Of a stretch of 64,000 bases of DNA, positions 25,597 to 38,300 are shown in pieces. Each line of letters begins with the position of its first letter. Position 1 is the stretch's first letter. Under the pieces are notes generated by a model. The model worked only from the letters and a program-made list of their open reading frames with translations, did not search any database and was not told the DNA's origin. The stretch is from Dryocosmus kuriphilus (taxonomy: Eukaryota; Arthropoda; Insecta; Hymenoptera; Cynipidae): the NCBI GenBank assembly GCA_038277395.1, contig CM076192.1:201066161-201130160 (forward strand), given 5' to 3'. The position numbers were made by a program, and so were the translations under genes.

Positions 25597-28500
25597 AGGC
25601 TTTTAACGATTTCGAGGTTTTTGAACTTAAATAGAGAATATCTAGAAAGTATCCAAGCCAAAGAAACTCTTTTAACATGCAATATCAAAATTTAAGTAAA
25701 AATTTTTCAAATAAAAAAAAAGCTCCAATAAAATTTGGACCAATGAAACTAAACAGTTGAAAAGGTATCTAGAAAAATCAAAAAAAATAAAATAAAAGAA
25801 AGTGGGGATAAGTGAACTGCCTTGATAAGGATGTTGAATGAACGCCGAAACGTTGGCATGCTTTGTAACTGGTTTTCGGTTGTGTTTTTAAACAAACTAG
25901 AAACAAGAGAACACGAGAGAAAGGAAAAGAAGGAAAGGGATTTGTTTGGTTGCCTTCCTTTCCCCTCCCTTTTTTCGTTTTTCCTGTTTGAATATTGCTA
26001 GTAGCCTTTTCACGTATTTAGTTTGGTTGGCCCACCTTTGATCGTAGATTTGTGTTTTATTCCACAACTTTTCAGTTAGATTTTAATTTTTTCATTTTTT
26101 TAAGGATTTGTGGGTCTTGAGATTTCTAAAGTTTTTGAGGTTTTTGATTTGTTTCAGTTTTGAAGCGTTTTGATGTGTTTGAGTTTTTTTACGATTCTGA
26201 TGTGTTGGAGGTTTTGATCTTTTTAAGAGAATATATTTTCTGTAGGATAAATCTCAACCATCATAGTTTTTTTTTGAAGTAAATATTGCTAATGGATCGT
26301 AGTGGATAAATAAAATTTTAACGCTGATGAATTTTTATGCAGCAACGTTTCGTTGCCTAGGGATTTGCGAACTTCTTCAGGCTAGATTTTTAATTTAAAA
26401 AATAATTAAGCAAAACCACAAAGAAACATAAGAATTTAAAAATTTTAGATGAGATGCTCACAACGAGGTACAATCGATACTGAGCGGCTGACGATATCAA
26501 ACTTTTCTTCATATAAGTACATATGGACTAACTCACACAAATATTATTTTGTTGTTCATGAGAGTATAAATAAGTACATCTCGGCTTGTTAAGGAGTAAA
26601 GTTTACGAGGAATAGGAAAATATGTGTGATGTAATATTACATATCTTCCTTCCTATTACATTCTCATCTCAATGAGAAGGTATTAGATTTATGCAAAATT
26701 TGACTTTCGCGGATTTCATGAAATCTCCACGTTTTAAGACCTCCTGAATCCGAAAAAATGGTTTTTACGACCGTGTCTGCCTGTCTGTTGGCGTTGTCGT
26801 CGTTGTTGTCGTCGTTGTCGTCGTTGTCGTTGTCGTCGTTGTCGTTGTCGTCGTTGTCGTTGTCGTTGTCGCCTGTTCCCACGATAACTTTCGAAGGACT
26901 AATCGGATTGGATTGCGTTTTGGCACACTACTTTAAGGTCCAAAAAGAAAGGACGAGTTCGTTAACCAGCGGTTTTTGACCAACGGTTATGGTTTTATCC
27001 ATCAAAAACGGTTTACACAAAATCAAGAAATTCATTTTCCGACTAAACTATGAGAAATACAAAAAAAACGTAAGAAAGTAAAATTGTTCATCTCAAAAAA
27101 ATCTACAAATTTTGTTCTAACCGTTTTTCGATAAAATGAACGGTTTTTGTTTTAATCAAGCAAACGCTATTAAAATTAAAAAACTGTGGTTTCCTGCCAA
27201 AATATTCAAGATACAAAAAAATAGTAAAGAACAAAGTTGTTCAATTTAAAAAGGTCTCCAAATTTTGTTTTAACCATTTTTTCATAAAATGCACGGTTTT
27301 TGTTTTAATCGATAAAACGTTATTAAAAATTAAATATTTCAAATTTCCCGCCAAACTATGGAAGATACGGAAAAATAATAATAAATAAAGTTGTTCACTT
27401 CAAAAATATCTACAAACTTGCTTCATATGATTTTTTTGATCAGACGCGCAGTTTTTGAGTTATTCGTGAAATATGTTAATTCGTATAAAAGAATCTACTT
27501 TTCCGCAAAAGTATGCGAGATACGTGAAAATATCAACAAGCAGAATTATTTACCTTCCAAGGACCTACAAATTCCCTTGAAACGATTTTTTGATACAACC
27601 CATACTTTCTTCATTAAACGTATAATACCGTTCTTTTAATCAAAAAGTACATTACTATACAGTCAATAAAAGTTATTTAAGGTTATTGAAAAATCTGCCC
27701 GCTACTCAGGCGCATTCTCATCACCTGCCTCGCGCTCTCACCAATCAATGAATTTATATCTAAAAAGTAAACTTCTTCATTTTTTACATAGCTTGGCTGA
27801 AAAATGCAATTTTTTTTTATTATTACATTCTCATCTCAATGAGAAGGTATTAGATTTATGCAAAATTTGACTTTCGCGGATTTCATGAAATCTCCACGTT
27901 TTAAGACCTCCTGAATCCGAAAAAATGGTTTTTTACGACCGTGTCTGTCTGTCTGTTGGCGTTGTCGTCGTTGTTGTCGTCGTCGTTCTTGTCGTCGTTG
28001 TCGTTGTCGTTGTCATCTGTTCCCACGATAACTTTCGAAGGACCAATCGGATTGGATTGCGCTTTGGCAGACTACTTCAGGGTCCAAAAGGAAAGGACGA
28101 GTTTGTTAACCAGCGGTTTTTGACCAACGGTTATGGTTTTATCCATCAAAAACTGTTTACACAAAATCAAGAAATTCATTTTCCGACTAAACTATGAGAG
28201 ATACAAAAAAGGCGTGAGAAAGTAAAATTGTTCCTCTTAAAAAAGTCTACAAATTTTGTTTTAACCGTTTTTCGATAAAATGAACGGTTTTTGTTTTAAT
28301 CAAGAAAACGCTCTTAAAATTAAAAAACTATGGTCTCCCGCCAAAATATTCAAGATACAAAAAAATGGTAAAAAAGAAAGTTGTTGAATTTAAAAAGATC
28401 TACAAATTTTGTTTCAAGCATTTTTTCATAAAATGCACGGTTTTTGTTTTAATCGATAAAACGTTATTAAAAATGAAAGATTTCTAATTTTCTGCCAAAC

Positions 28501-31500
28501 TATGGAAGATACGGAAAAATAATAATAAACAAAGTTGTTCCCCTCTAAATTGTCTACAAATTTACTCTCCATCATTTTTTTGATCAGACGCTTAGTTTTT
28601 GAGTTATTCGTGAAATATGTTATGAAATATAAAGAAAACCACTTTTCAGCAAAACTGTGCAAGATATGAGAAAATATTAACAAGCAGAATTGTTCACCTT
28701 AGAAATAGCTACAAAATTTATTTATAAGACTCATCGTTTTACTTTTAAGAATCGAAATCCTGTATTGTAAAAATTTGGAAAATCAAAAAGAGCTTTACCA
28801 ATCTATAATGTGTTTTAAAGAAACGTAATTATCGAGCGCGAAGCGCGAGTGTCATGATGAGAATGTATTCCTTAAGGGCGACAGAGCCTTAAGTAAAATA
28901 ATTTCTTTTGTAATTTCTAATTTAAAGGTTTATACGATCAATAAACACCGAGCGCGTAGCGCGAGATGAATAATCTATCGAGCGCGAAGCGTGAGTGCCG
29001 TAAATAACGTATCGAGCGCGAAGCGCGAGTGCCAACAGACGCGCGCCCCAGGCGCGCTCATACTTCGCGCGAAGCGCGGCGCGCGTAGCGCGCGAGGAGA
29101 ATGTGCCCGCACAGCGGGCAGATTTTTTATACTATTTTGATTGCATGTGTTCTATACGCATCAAATCAACTTCAAAAATACTTTCAATAGGAGAAAACTA
29201 CTATATTCGATTTTGAATCCAATCTAAAAAAACATCTCATGTCTGAAACGAGTCATATTTAATGTAATGAAGATAGTATTAATAAGAAGGAAGATACATA
29301 TGCAATAAATTATAGATATGTTCCTATTATTCATAAATTTGACCCTCAAATCATTGATATGAACTTATTTATATTCTGCTGAACGACAAAAATAATATTC
29401 CTTTGAGTTAGTCCATATGTGCGTTTACCAGTAAATGTTTGATATCATCGCCCGCTCAGTATTGCTTGTAACTGGTTGTTCGGGTGGAGGCAAGAGTAGA
29501 AATAAACACTCAAAATTGACCCTTAAAAACTTGACACTTTAATAAACAGTTTGCTCGCTCTTCACACACATCAACTTAGACAACTAAATTACACTAGAAA
29601 TCTTCTCTGGGTAAACTGAACTGAAACAAGGATCACTTAAAGAAAATTACAAGAATTGTTATTTAATTTCCGCGAATTAACAACTTATTTATTGCGAAGC
29701 ACGCAGTGAATATTTAAGTAAATTTAACGCGAGGAATTTAGTAAGGATTTTGCAAACATACAATTACTTCTCGCAAAACAGTTGACACTCGCAAAATACA
29801 AAGGCGGAGAACGCAAGCGAAAATAAGGTATCTGACTTGCTCGGAAGACGGACGAAATCAGAACAAGAGTTCTGCTGCTTGAACTAAGGATTCTCTTTCG
29901 CTTTTCCGAAATTTTTTCCTTCTCTCTTGCTGCTACTCTCCACCGCTTGAGGCCCGCAGGCCCGGGGGCGTAGCTTTTCGAAGCCCCCTTAATTCGTCGA
30001 CGAGGAGATAGGAAAACCTATCTAAACACTTTTCCATTTTGGAGGCTTGTGAGCCCTAAGTTGCATTATTCGCACAGAGCACGTGAGTCCTTTTAATCAA
30101 TTGATTAAACGCTCATGCACTTGCGCGTTATCTCGGGGCGGTGATAGCGACTTTGCGGTTGCATTTTTCTCGTTTTGCACAGACATTGCATGGTTGAGGG
30201 GTGTTGTTGCAATTATTATTTGTACTATTCAGCAAATCTCTCCCAAAATTATGTCCGACGCCCGCACATTTTACACATTCCCTTCGCCAACACAATTCCG
30301 CTGTTTTCTCATTCATCCATTCTCTATTCCATTATTCGAAGCTTCGTTTTTACGCATGATTCTCAAGTTTCGCACCCGTCCGGAATCCAAGCAACCATCA
30401 ATAGTTTCCTTTCGTCCGCGCATAACTGCTTTCGGAGCTTGGGACTTAAATCTATCTGCCGCTCGCATTTCCCTGACTTGCTTCCTTAAACTATTGCAGC
30501 TCGTCGCATGTAACAAAGTTTAAAGGCTCCGATGAGCGAAGTATATACATTTTTTCATTATATTTTACCTAGCATTATTGTGTCGACTAAATTTATAATA
30601 CGGATTACAAGTTTATATCATTTCAGTATTATTTTTACTGCAAATACGACAATATTCAAAAGCTGTTTACAGTTTGAAATTCAATCAATACAAAATATGT
30701 TTATTTTAACATTACGAACTTTGTAGCCACGCTCGCCTCTCAAATTTCTATGACGCGCTGAACGAGACCTTCTCTCTCAATTTCTCTTTTTTTCCTTGGC
30801 TTTCGAGGAGGCAAACGAAACAAGAAACTCAGGTGGTGGATACTTCTAAGTTTCTTGAAAGTGTTTAAAATCCCTTTTGATGTTGCAGTTTGGCAACATC
30901 ACAATAATTTTAGTAAATTCAAAATTTCGGAGAAATAATCTTTGGCTCTCGACACTTCGGGTAAATTGGGCACTCCATGGCGTCGCCGTATATTAGTTTA
31001 AGTTAAAATAAGTTAATTTTGGACCCCTTTTATTTTGGTATGCAACACTTGTGAGGATCTATGCGGTCTTGAGTGGGAAACACAAGAATTCTTTCATCTC
31101 GTGGCGTCGACGATTATGATTCGCTCTCACCTCCTTTGTTAAGCGAGGATTCTTCTGTCTGGAGACCCCTTTTTCACTAAGTTCAGGTTACTTCGGGTTA
31201 CTTCAAGTTACTTCAGGCTTAGCGGGATTGTACTACCGATATCCCTAGATCCGAGGCGAGTTCCAGGTGCGGGAGTACTAAGGAAAATTATCTCAAGAGT
31301 AAGGTAATTTAATTTTGGCTTATCGGTCGAAACGACCATAAAATCCATCACTGGATACGCGTTTCCGCCATATTTTTTGGAGGAATTGCACTAATGCAAA
31401 TATTTCTCAATATCGTTCGAGGGTTGTGAGGAAAACTACCCTACATCTGCCGGCAATAGGGTTTTATCCACAAATCTTCACCCCGGAGTCAACCATCCCT

Positions 31501-34500
31501 CAGCGACCTCGAATCCCGTGGTTCGATTCTCCACACAGTAAGGAATTTGCGCCTAAGGAAATGGCCCACCAATGGGAAGAAAGGAAGGAAGCGGGGAGAA
31601 GTTACGATAGCGAGGCAGACCAGCGAGGAATATGGATCATCGATCTCTCTCTTGACCGCAGAAAATCTCTTTACTCAGAGCCCAATGCGTCACTATCTCT
31701 CTCTCAGCGTGCTTCTGTAGTGTATCCCCTCTTTTGAGACCAATATCGCTCGTTCGTACGGCTCTCAGTCACAGTCTGTACACCTCAGGTAACGAGAGCG
31801 GAAGTCCCATAGTATCGACCCCGGACAACTACAACTCTAAAGGTTTAAGGTAGGATTTCTATCCTATAATGATTTAGCCAAGCTTTCTCTGATTGCTTTT
31901 GTGTTTTCCTTTAATTCGTTCCTTTTATTCAAGAATTTCTAGTTACTCCTTGGTTAAATCATCTTTTCTAGTGTGTTTTTCTTTTTACAATTTTGGATTT
32001 ACTAATATGGAGTGCCTACGCCAAATTCACTTGTCCTTGCGATTGCTTCCTACGTATCTTTTGTTCCTTCAGTTGAATCCCCTTCACATTTAGACCCTCT
32101 TTCCCCCAAATTAATGTGAATCCAAAATTATGTTCCCTTCCGACATGGTATTTTTCGATCCGCCTCTTTTAATCTTCCCGATCTTTGCATTACTTTGGTT
32201 CCCCTTTTGTTTACAGTTTCATGCCTTTTTAAATTGCTTCGAGTCTGTAACTTTATATAAATTTCTTTGACCTTCCATTATTTAGGATCCCTACTCTCTA
32301 CCCCCTCTCGATCAAGTTCATCTAAGAATTCTCCTTTTTCTACAGAACTATGTGATTTTGAGTTTACCTCTCTGATTTCCTTATATTAGCGACAACCCCC
32401 CCCCCCCCCCCCTTACATTGTATCATTGTAGAGACATTTTATTACCGACTAGTTACTCGCTATTTATTGTAGAAATTGATTTGTGATTTATTATCGTAAT
32501 ATGTACCTGCTGCAATTAAATTAGATCATTATGTTTATAATTATATTGGGAACTGATTAGTTATGTCTTCTGCGATTATTCTTTGAAATTGATCTTTCAT
32601 TCTCACATTATTTCGTTGTATCTCCTCGACTCACTGTTATTTGGAATAAATTGTCAATTTTATTTTACTTTTAAATGGATCTTGCCAAATTCCTTTATTC
32701 GAACACCCCCTCTGACTATAGGAACTGAGCTAGCTAAACTTTTTTTTGTTGGATCTCTCTAAATTTTCCGGGTATTATCGCTCTTCATAGAGTAATAAAT
32801 CATCATCGCTTTTTGTACGGTACTAAATTATCTTTGCGTATTATTTTGGATCTGTCGTTTCTTATTTTGGTTTTTCATTACTCGAGTTCGGGGCTATGGG
32901 TGATTAGCCTGGTGGGCCTTCGTTCATCCATTACCTGAATGTGTTCTCAAGGTCTTGGGCAATTAGCCTGGTGGCCCTTGTTTGCCTTTGGCCCGAATAG
33001 CTTTCGAGTTATTGATTATATTTAGGGACTTTTAGGAAAATTGCATTGTGATTTATTTCAAATACTTTAGGAGTTTATTCGGGACTGACTTTAGGAAGGC
33101 TGGCGCCCCGCCTATTTGGCTTTTAATTTGAACCTGATATGTATCCTTGTGCGCGGCCTTAAAGGACTAACATTTTACATCTAAATAAAAGGCGCGCAGC
33201 AAACCATTTCAAGCGGCCCTCTGCTCGTAAACCTTCCCTGATGTTGGTTCGGCAGTTAATAGCTTTTACTTTCCTAATGCTTCGAACGAGGATTAGACTG
33301 GCGCCTCAAAGCATCACCCTCGCAGATGTTTTAAAATCGTTTACTAAATAACCTTATGGTCTAGACGAGGCAATCCGCCTGAGCTTAAATTACTTACACA
33401 GTAAAGAAGCAAAAATAGATTTGTGGCCCTCACTATTGCCGTTCGGAACATCCTCGCCCGTAAAAAGTTGATTTAATTTTTTACTTCTTCGTTTCCGAAT
33501 ATTTTAATCAGTTTGTTTGCCGGGCTCACTAGGAAACTTTTCCCAGTGCGAAAAGTTGCGGACCTGACCACACCATCTACTGAATTGACGTATATTTGGG
33601 TAACTCGCCCTTTTTTCCATGAGTTTCGCGGTGCTTGGTTGTCTAAGACTAATACGATGTCGCCTACACGGAGTGGGGTTGTTGGCTTGTGCCATTTCTT
33701 TCGCGGTAACAGTTTCGGTAGGTATTACAGTAGCCACATTTTCCAGAAACCCTTAGCGTGATTTTGCACGATCTCGAAAGTGCGGCGGGGGTTCAAAATG
33801 TCCTCATACCGTGGGAATTTGAGGTTTTCGGAGGAGCTTCCTATGATAAAATGATTCGGCGTCAAAGCTTCTTCGTCATTCGGGTCGGTCGACATGTGTG
33901 TCAACGGCCTTGAGTTAACCATGTGTTCCGCTTCCGCTAACAGAGTGACGAGGACTACCTCGCTAAACGTTTCGCCGTGTTAAGTGTGATTGATGTCTGT
34001 TTTTACGAACCGAACTAGCCTCTCCCAGGAGGGCTGTTTTCACGGACCGAGCTAGCCTCTCCCAGACTCCCCCCATGTGCCGGGCTTCGGGAGGGATTGA
34101 AATGTCATCTGAACCTATTTTTATCATCAAACTGTAGTTGCTTATCGGTATCTAACTCGATGACTGCGTCGCGCAACTCTCTACCTGCTTTCGTAAAATT
34201 TGTCCCATTATCGCTCAAAATCCCTCCCTGGGGACCGCATGACCTTGTAGTTGGTGGGGGGGGGTTTAGGGGTCTAATCGGACGAGCGATCTGGAGTAGG
34301 TGAACCAGAGGGATCGTATCGTGAGATGCGGTTGCTCTGGGGAACTGGGGGTGTCTGGTCTGCGGGACCCTGACCAAGAAGCGATCCTTCCACGGGGTAA
34401 TGGCAAAGCCTCCTGGAATATCAAGGGCGCGAGTCCTCATGCTCCCAAGCTAAGATGTGATCGCCGTGTCGAAAGCTGAATGGCACGAGAGTTACCAAAT

Positions 34501-35320
34501 CCTTGAATGTTCCGGTTTGCCCCCTCAATTGAGATGGGCATGGCGGAGTTTAAAGGAGGTGTCGAAACGGAGACTTAGGGATACCAGGTCGAATCCCTTA
34601 GTATTCAGACCCTCTTCCTGTAAACGGGGCTCTGCAGGGAGCAGTCCTTTAAAACCCCAGGTTCTCACGTGGGGCCCAATATGGCGAACACAGAAAACAC
34701 AAGTAATAAAATAAGGAACCCTCTCAGGGGACTTTATTTATTTATTTAGTTAACCCATCGTTAAAAGGGGACGGTTCCAAAGGGGTCGGCTCCCAAGTAG
34801 CGAAGGAAAGAATTACCGGGCAGCCAGGGCTCCTCACAAGGGGTCTTGGAAAAGCGGACTTCATCTGGAGCAATTCCTCTTACCCGTCATGCAGGTAAGA
34901 GGAAAAAGGGCACCAAGAAGCGATCCTTCCAGGGGGTAATGGCAAAGCCTCCTGGAATACCGAGGGCGCGAGTCCTTATGCCTCACCTTTTAACCCATTG
35001 ACAAAAGGGGACGGCTCCTGAGGGGACGGCAACGGCTCCTAAGGGGACGGCTCCAAAGGGGACTCCGGCTCTAGCTGGGCTTCGGAAACAGGCCCTTGGG
35101 AATCATTTCATTGAAACCGAGGAGGTCTCAACGCTGAACTTGGGTGACATACTGGGCTTTGTCAAGAGGTCTGGAATGGCCCAAGGGTAGCGGACCTATA
35201 ACGGAACGGCACAATGGACTTATAGTCTCAGCGCCTGGGGGAGGGGTTTTAGTCGGTAGGAATCCGACACTACCCAAATATCCGGGTTTCTTATGCAAGA
35301 TTTCCCCTCCTCCATCCAGG

Positions 35321-35355
<35 letters not shown>

Positions 35356-38300
35356 GCTCAAAATCGCGCTCGGGCACTCTCGCCTACTTGCGCGTCTTTG
35401 CGCGGCCATAATCGTCGAGCTAGCGTTTAGAGTATGAGCTAACCCGAGGTGCACTGCCCTCGTCGTCATACAGGTAAGTAATACGCCCCACCTTTTTCTC
35501 TTCGCCGGCCTATTTTGACGGACATTGGTCCGAAATAATCGAGTCCGCCCTGCGAAAAAGGTTTTAGCTCGCTCGCAACGCGACACTTCGGTAAATCGGC
35601 CATTGGTGGGTTTTGCGGTTTCGGTCGTCGAACGCGACACGTGATGCATCGCTTTGCTAGCCACCTCAGTCTTGTACGCAGGCCAATGATGTAGAACTTC
35701 TGTCGCAGCTCGTTGATTACGGTCTCGTTATTGGCATGAAAGTAATGCTTGTGATATGCGTTGATGAGAAAACCCGTTGCGTAATGACTTGCGTCCAAAA
35801 TGATAGGCCGATTTTCAAACGCGTCGACTTCCATTTTGGGACCCTGGTTTCCTCGATCCCATATTCTTGTTACGCGTACCCTTACGCGAAGCAGCCCCAC
35901 ATCGTCAATGTATGGTCGTAACCCAATTAATTTACTTCCCTTCGCGATCTCGTGTCCCTTTTTAATAGCGTCGAGTTCGTCTAGAAAATACGCGTTCTGA
36001 ATCAAACGATACCAAAAATTCTCAGCTACAAATGATTCTTGTGCCATAGTTTCGCTCTCTGCTGCTTTGACTTGTTTCTATCTTAACGGTTTCTTACGCC
36101 GATTTCGGGGTTTTCGATACCACGGATTAGAAGTCTTTCGTACGCTCACGCCCATTTTAAGTATTCTGTCCCAACCTAATATTCTCAGACGTACACTGAC
36201 TTCTCACGCATCCGGGATGCTGATGCGTAGTGCGCCTATAAACTCCTATCGCGCCTCCAACTTGTTGGCTTCTCGTTTTTCTGACTCGCTTAATCTTTTT
36301 GATTTCGCCCATAATTCGCATTGGTCGCGTACGAAGGCGGGACCTGTCAGCCACGGGCCAGGTGTACTGATTCATCATCGGTGGTCACTCGCAGGTACCC
36401 AGCAGCCGCGAAAGCTTCCTCGCTCGTGTGGCAAAATATATGCAGCTGCACGTTTGCAGAATTAACACCCCTTGGGTAAATTATCGCGGTATTTTGCAAT
36501 CTGCCATTTGTCTCAAGGTCTTTAGCCAACTTAGCCAATTATTGGACTCTTCGTCCCGAATTTTGAATCCCAGCTTACACCACTAATCTAAATATCTTGG
36601 ATAATTAGCTTCGCGTTAAGTGTGAAGGGCGATAGAATTCCTAACGTGTCGTAAACAGTCATGACTGTACTCAATACTTCGCGCTTTGTCGGTATTGACT
36701 TTCCCGTCGCTATGTTTTCCTTTACCTTGTTTAACCCGACGTTAAAACGTAGGCTGTTTGACTCTATATCTCAATATAAACCTAACATGCGTTCGTCATC
36801 GTCACACAGGTTTGCTTTTTTTTCGGTCATTTTGTTTATTTTCTTCCAACCCGTGCTCGACTAGGCTTGTTTCGTTTGATATCCATCCGTGCATTTGAGA
36901 ATTGGCCTCACGGTTTATTAAAATAATGTCATTTACCAGTTTTCGCATTTTGTTCGCGTCGTTGCCACTGACGAGTTAGTCGTCCATATAGCTATTTTTA
37001 CTATAATTCTCGCGGCTTCTGGCTTCACGTGTGCGAAAGTACTTGCGTTTGTGTTTTTCACGTGCAAAGCGCTTGTCGGGGACGATTTTGACCCGAAAAT
37101 TAGGCACCACACCCATTCGTCAGGTTCTCGACTTCTATCGGTTCCTCGGTACAAAAACGTCTGCGCTGCTCCATCCTTCTCGATCACTCGAATACGCAAA
37201 TACATATCCTTTATGTCAGCTTTGACTGCAAAGGGATATTGTCGGAAACGTGTTAAAACTCCGATAAGCGACTCAAGTAGATCAGGGCCCGTATCGAGTA
37301 AATCATTGAGGCTTTTTCCATTGGTTTTCTCCGCTCCGTCGTGAACCGGCTTAACCTTTTCAGGTTTGTTTGGATTTCTCGCACAGAAGATTTAAATATA
37401 GCGGCGAGAAAGAGACGGAACCGCATTCTTATTTAATTTTTGAGCGTACCCGTTTTCAATCCACCTCTCGACCTCCCTATAGAATTTTTGTACGTATCTT
37501 GGATCGCGATCTAGCCTTCTCTCCAACGAGTGCATGCGTTTTAGAGCTGTTAGTACGCGTATCTCGCATATCGGGTAACGTATCGCTCTTCCGTAGCAAC
37601 CCGGTTTCGAGTATCCCTGTTTTTGTCTGCTAGGTAAACGTGCAATACCCATCCCAGTGGATTTCGCGAAACGACCAGTCCGGTGTCATCTATCAGTCGC
37701 GATTCGACGGAATTCATTACCTTCCAATTATTCTAACCGATAAGAATTAAGGGTTCCGCATTCGTATATAGCTCTATTTTTAAATTCGTTCTCTGCTCGA
37801 TTTGCCGTGCGATCGCGCTCGAAACCGTTTGAATAGACAGAGCTGGTTGTGGAACAGTTACGGCATGCTCAATTTTGAGAAAGCCAGGCTCGCCATGCAT
37901 TGAGAATGTTACTCTCTCGCAATTGGTGTGCTCTTCCGCATTCCATAAACCTCGCACTGTCATCTCGCTTGGCTCCCCCGTTATCTACAGGCTATGCGCG
38001 AATTTTTTATCGATTACCGAAACTGCAGATCCCCCGTTAGTCAGCGCCTACAATTTTGCTATCCCGTTTGGCCTTTTGATCCGAGTCGGGATTATTTTTA
38101 GTAGGCCCGTCCTTGACGTTAGTCATCGCGAATTTCCCGCTGGCTGTTTGTGCCCTCTCGAACGCGATGATCTGGCGAACATGCTTTGGAATCACGCCTT
38201 TGCCTATCGCTATCTCTACTCTTTTCTCTTTCGAATTTCTCATCATGCAGCAATAAGTGTTGATTCTTGAGACACTTGTCACATCCTCGTTTTCATTTGC

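Noticed and set aside
25428..25688. YIYIYI-rich reading frames on both strands
   Set aside because: Translation of an (AT)n microsatellite.
27925..28197. Poly-valine / poly-serine-leucine reading frames over GTC/GTT repeats
   Set aside because: Produced by the triplet-like tract of family A. The same frames appear at 26.7 kb and in reverse at 45 kb and show no protein features.
28820..29110. GCGCGAAGCGCGAG repeats as a CRISPR-like array
   Set aside because: Spacing is irregular, the motif is part of a transposon-like repeat and the DNA is eukaryotic.
26643..29130. Family A as a Helitron
   Set aside because: The 5' TC and a hairpin near the other end are suggestive, but there is no CTRR terminus and no A/T insertion evidence, and target sites could not be defined.
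30083..30523. 146-residue reading frame and its counterpart at 40,552-40,899
   Set aside because: Located in the two LTRs of the BEL/Pao element. The frames differ between the two copies, so they are not conserved.
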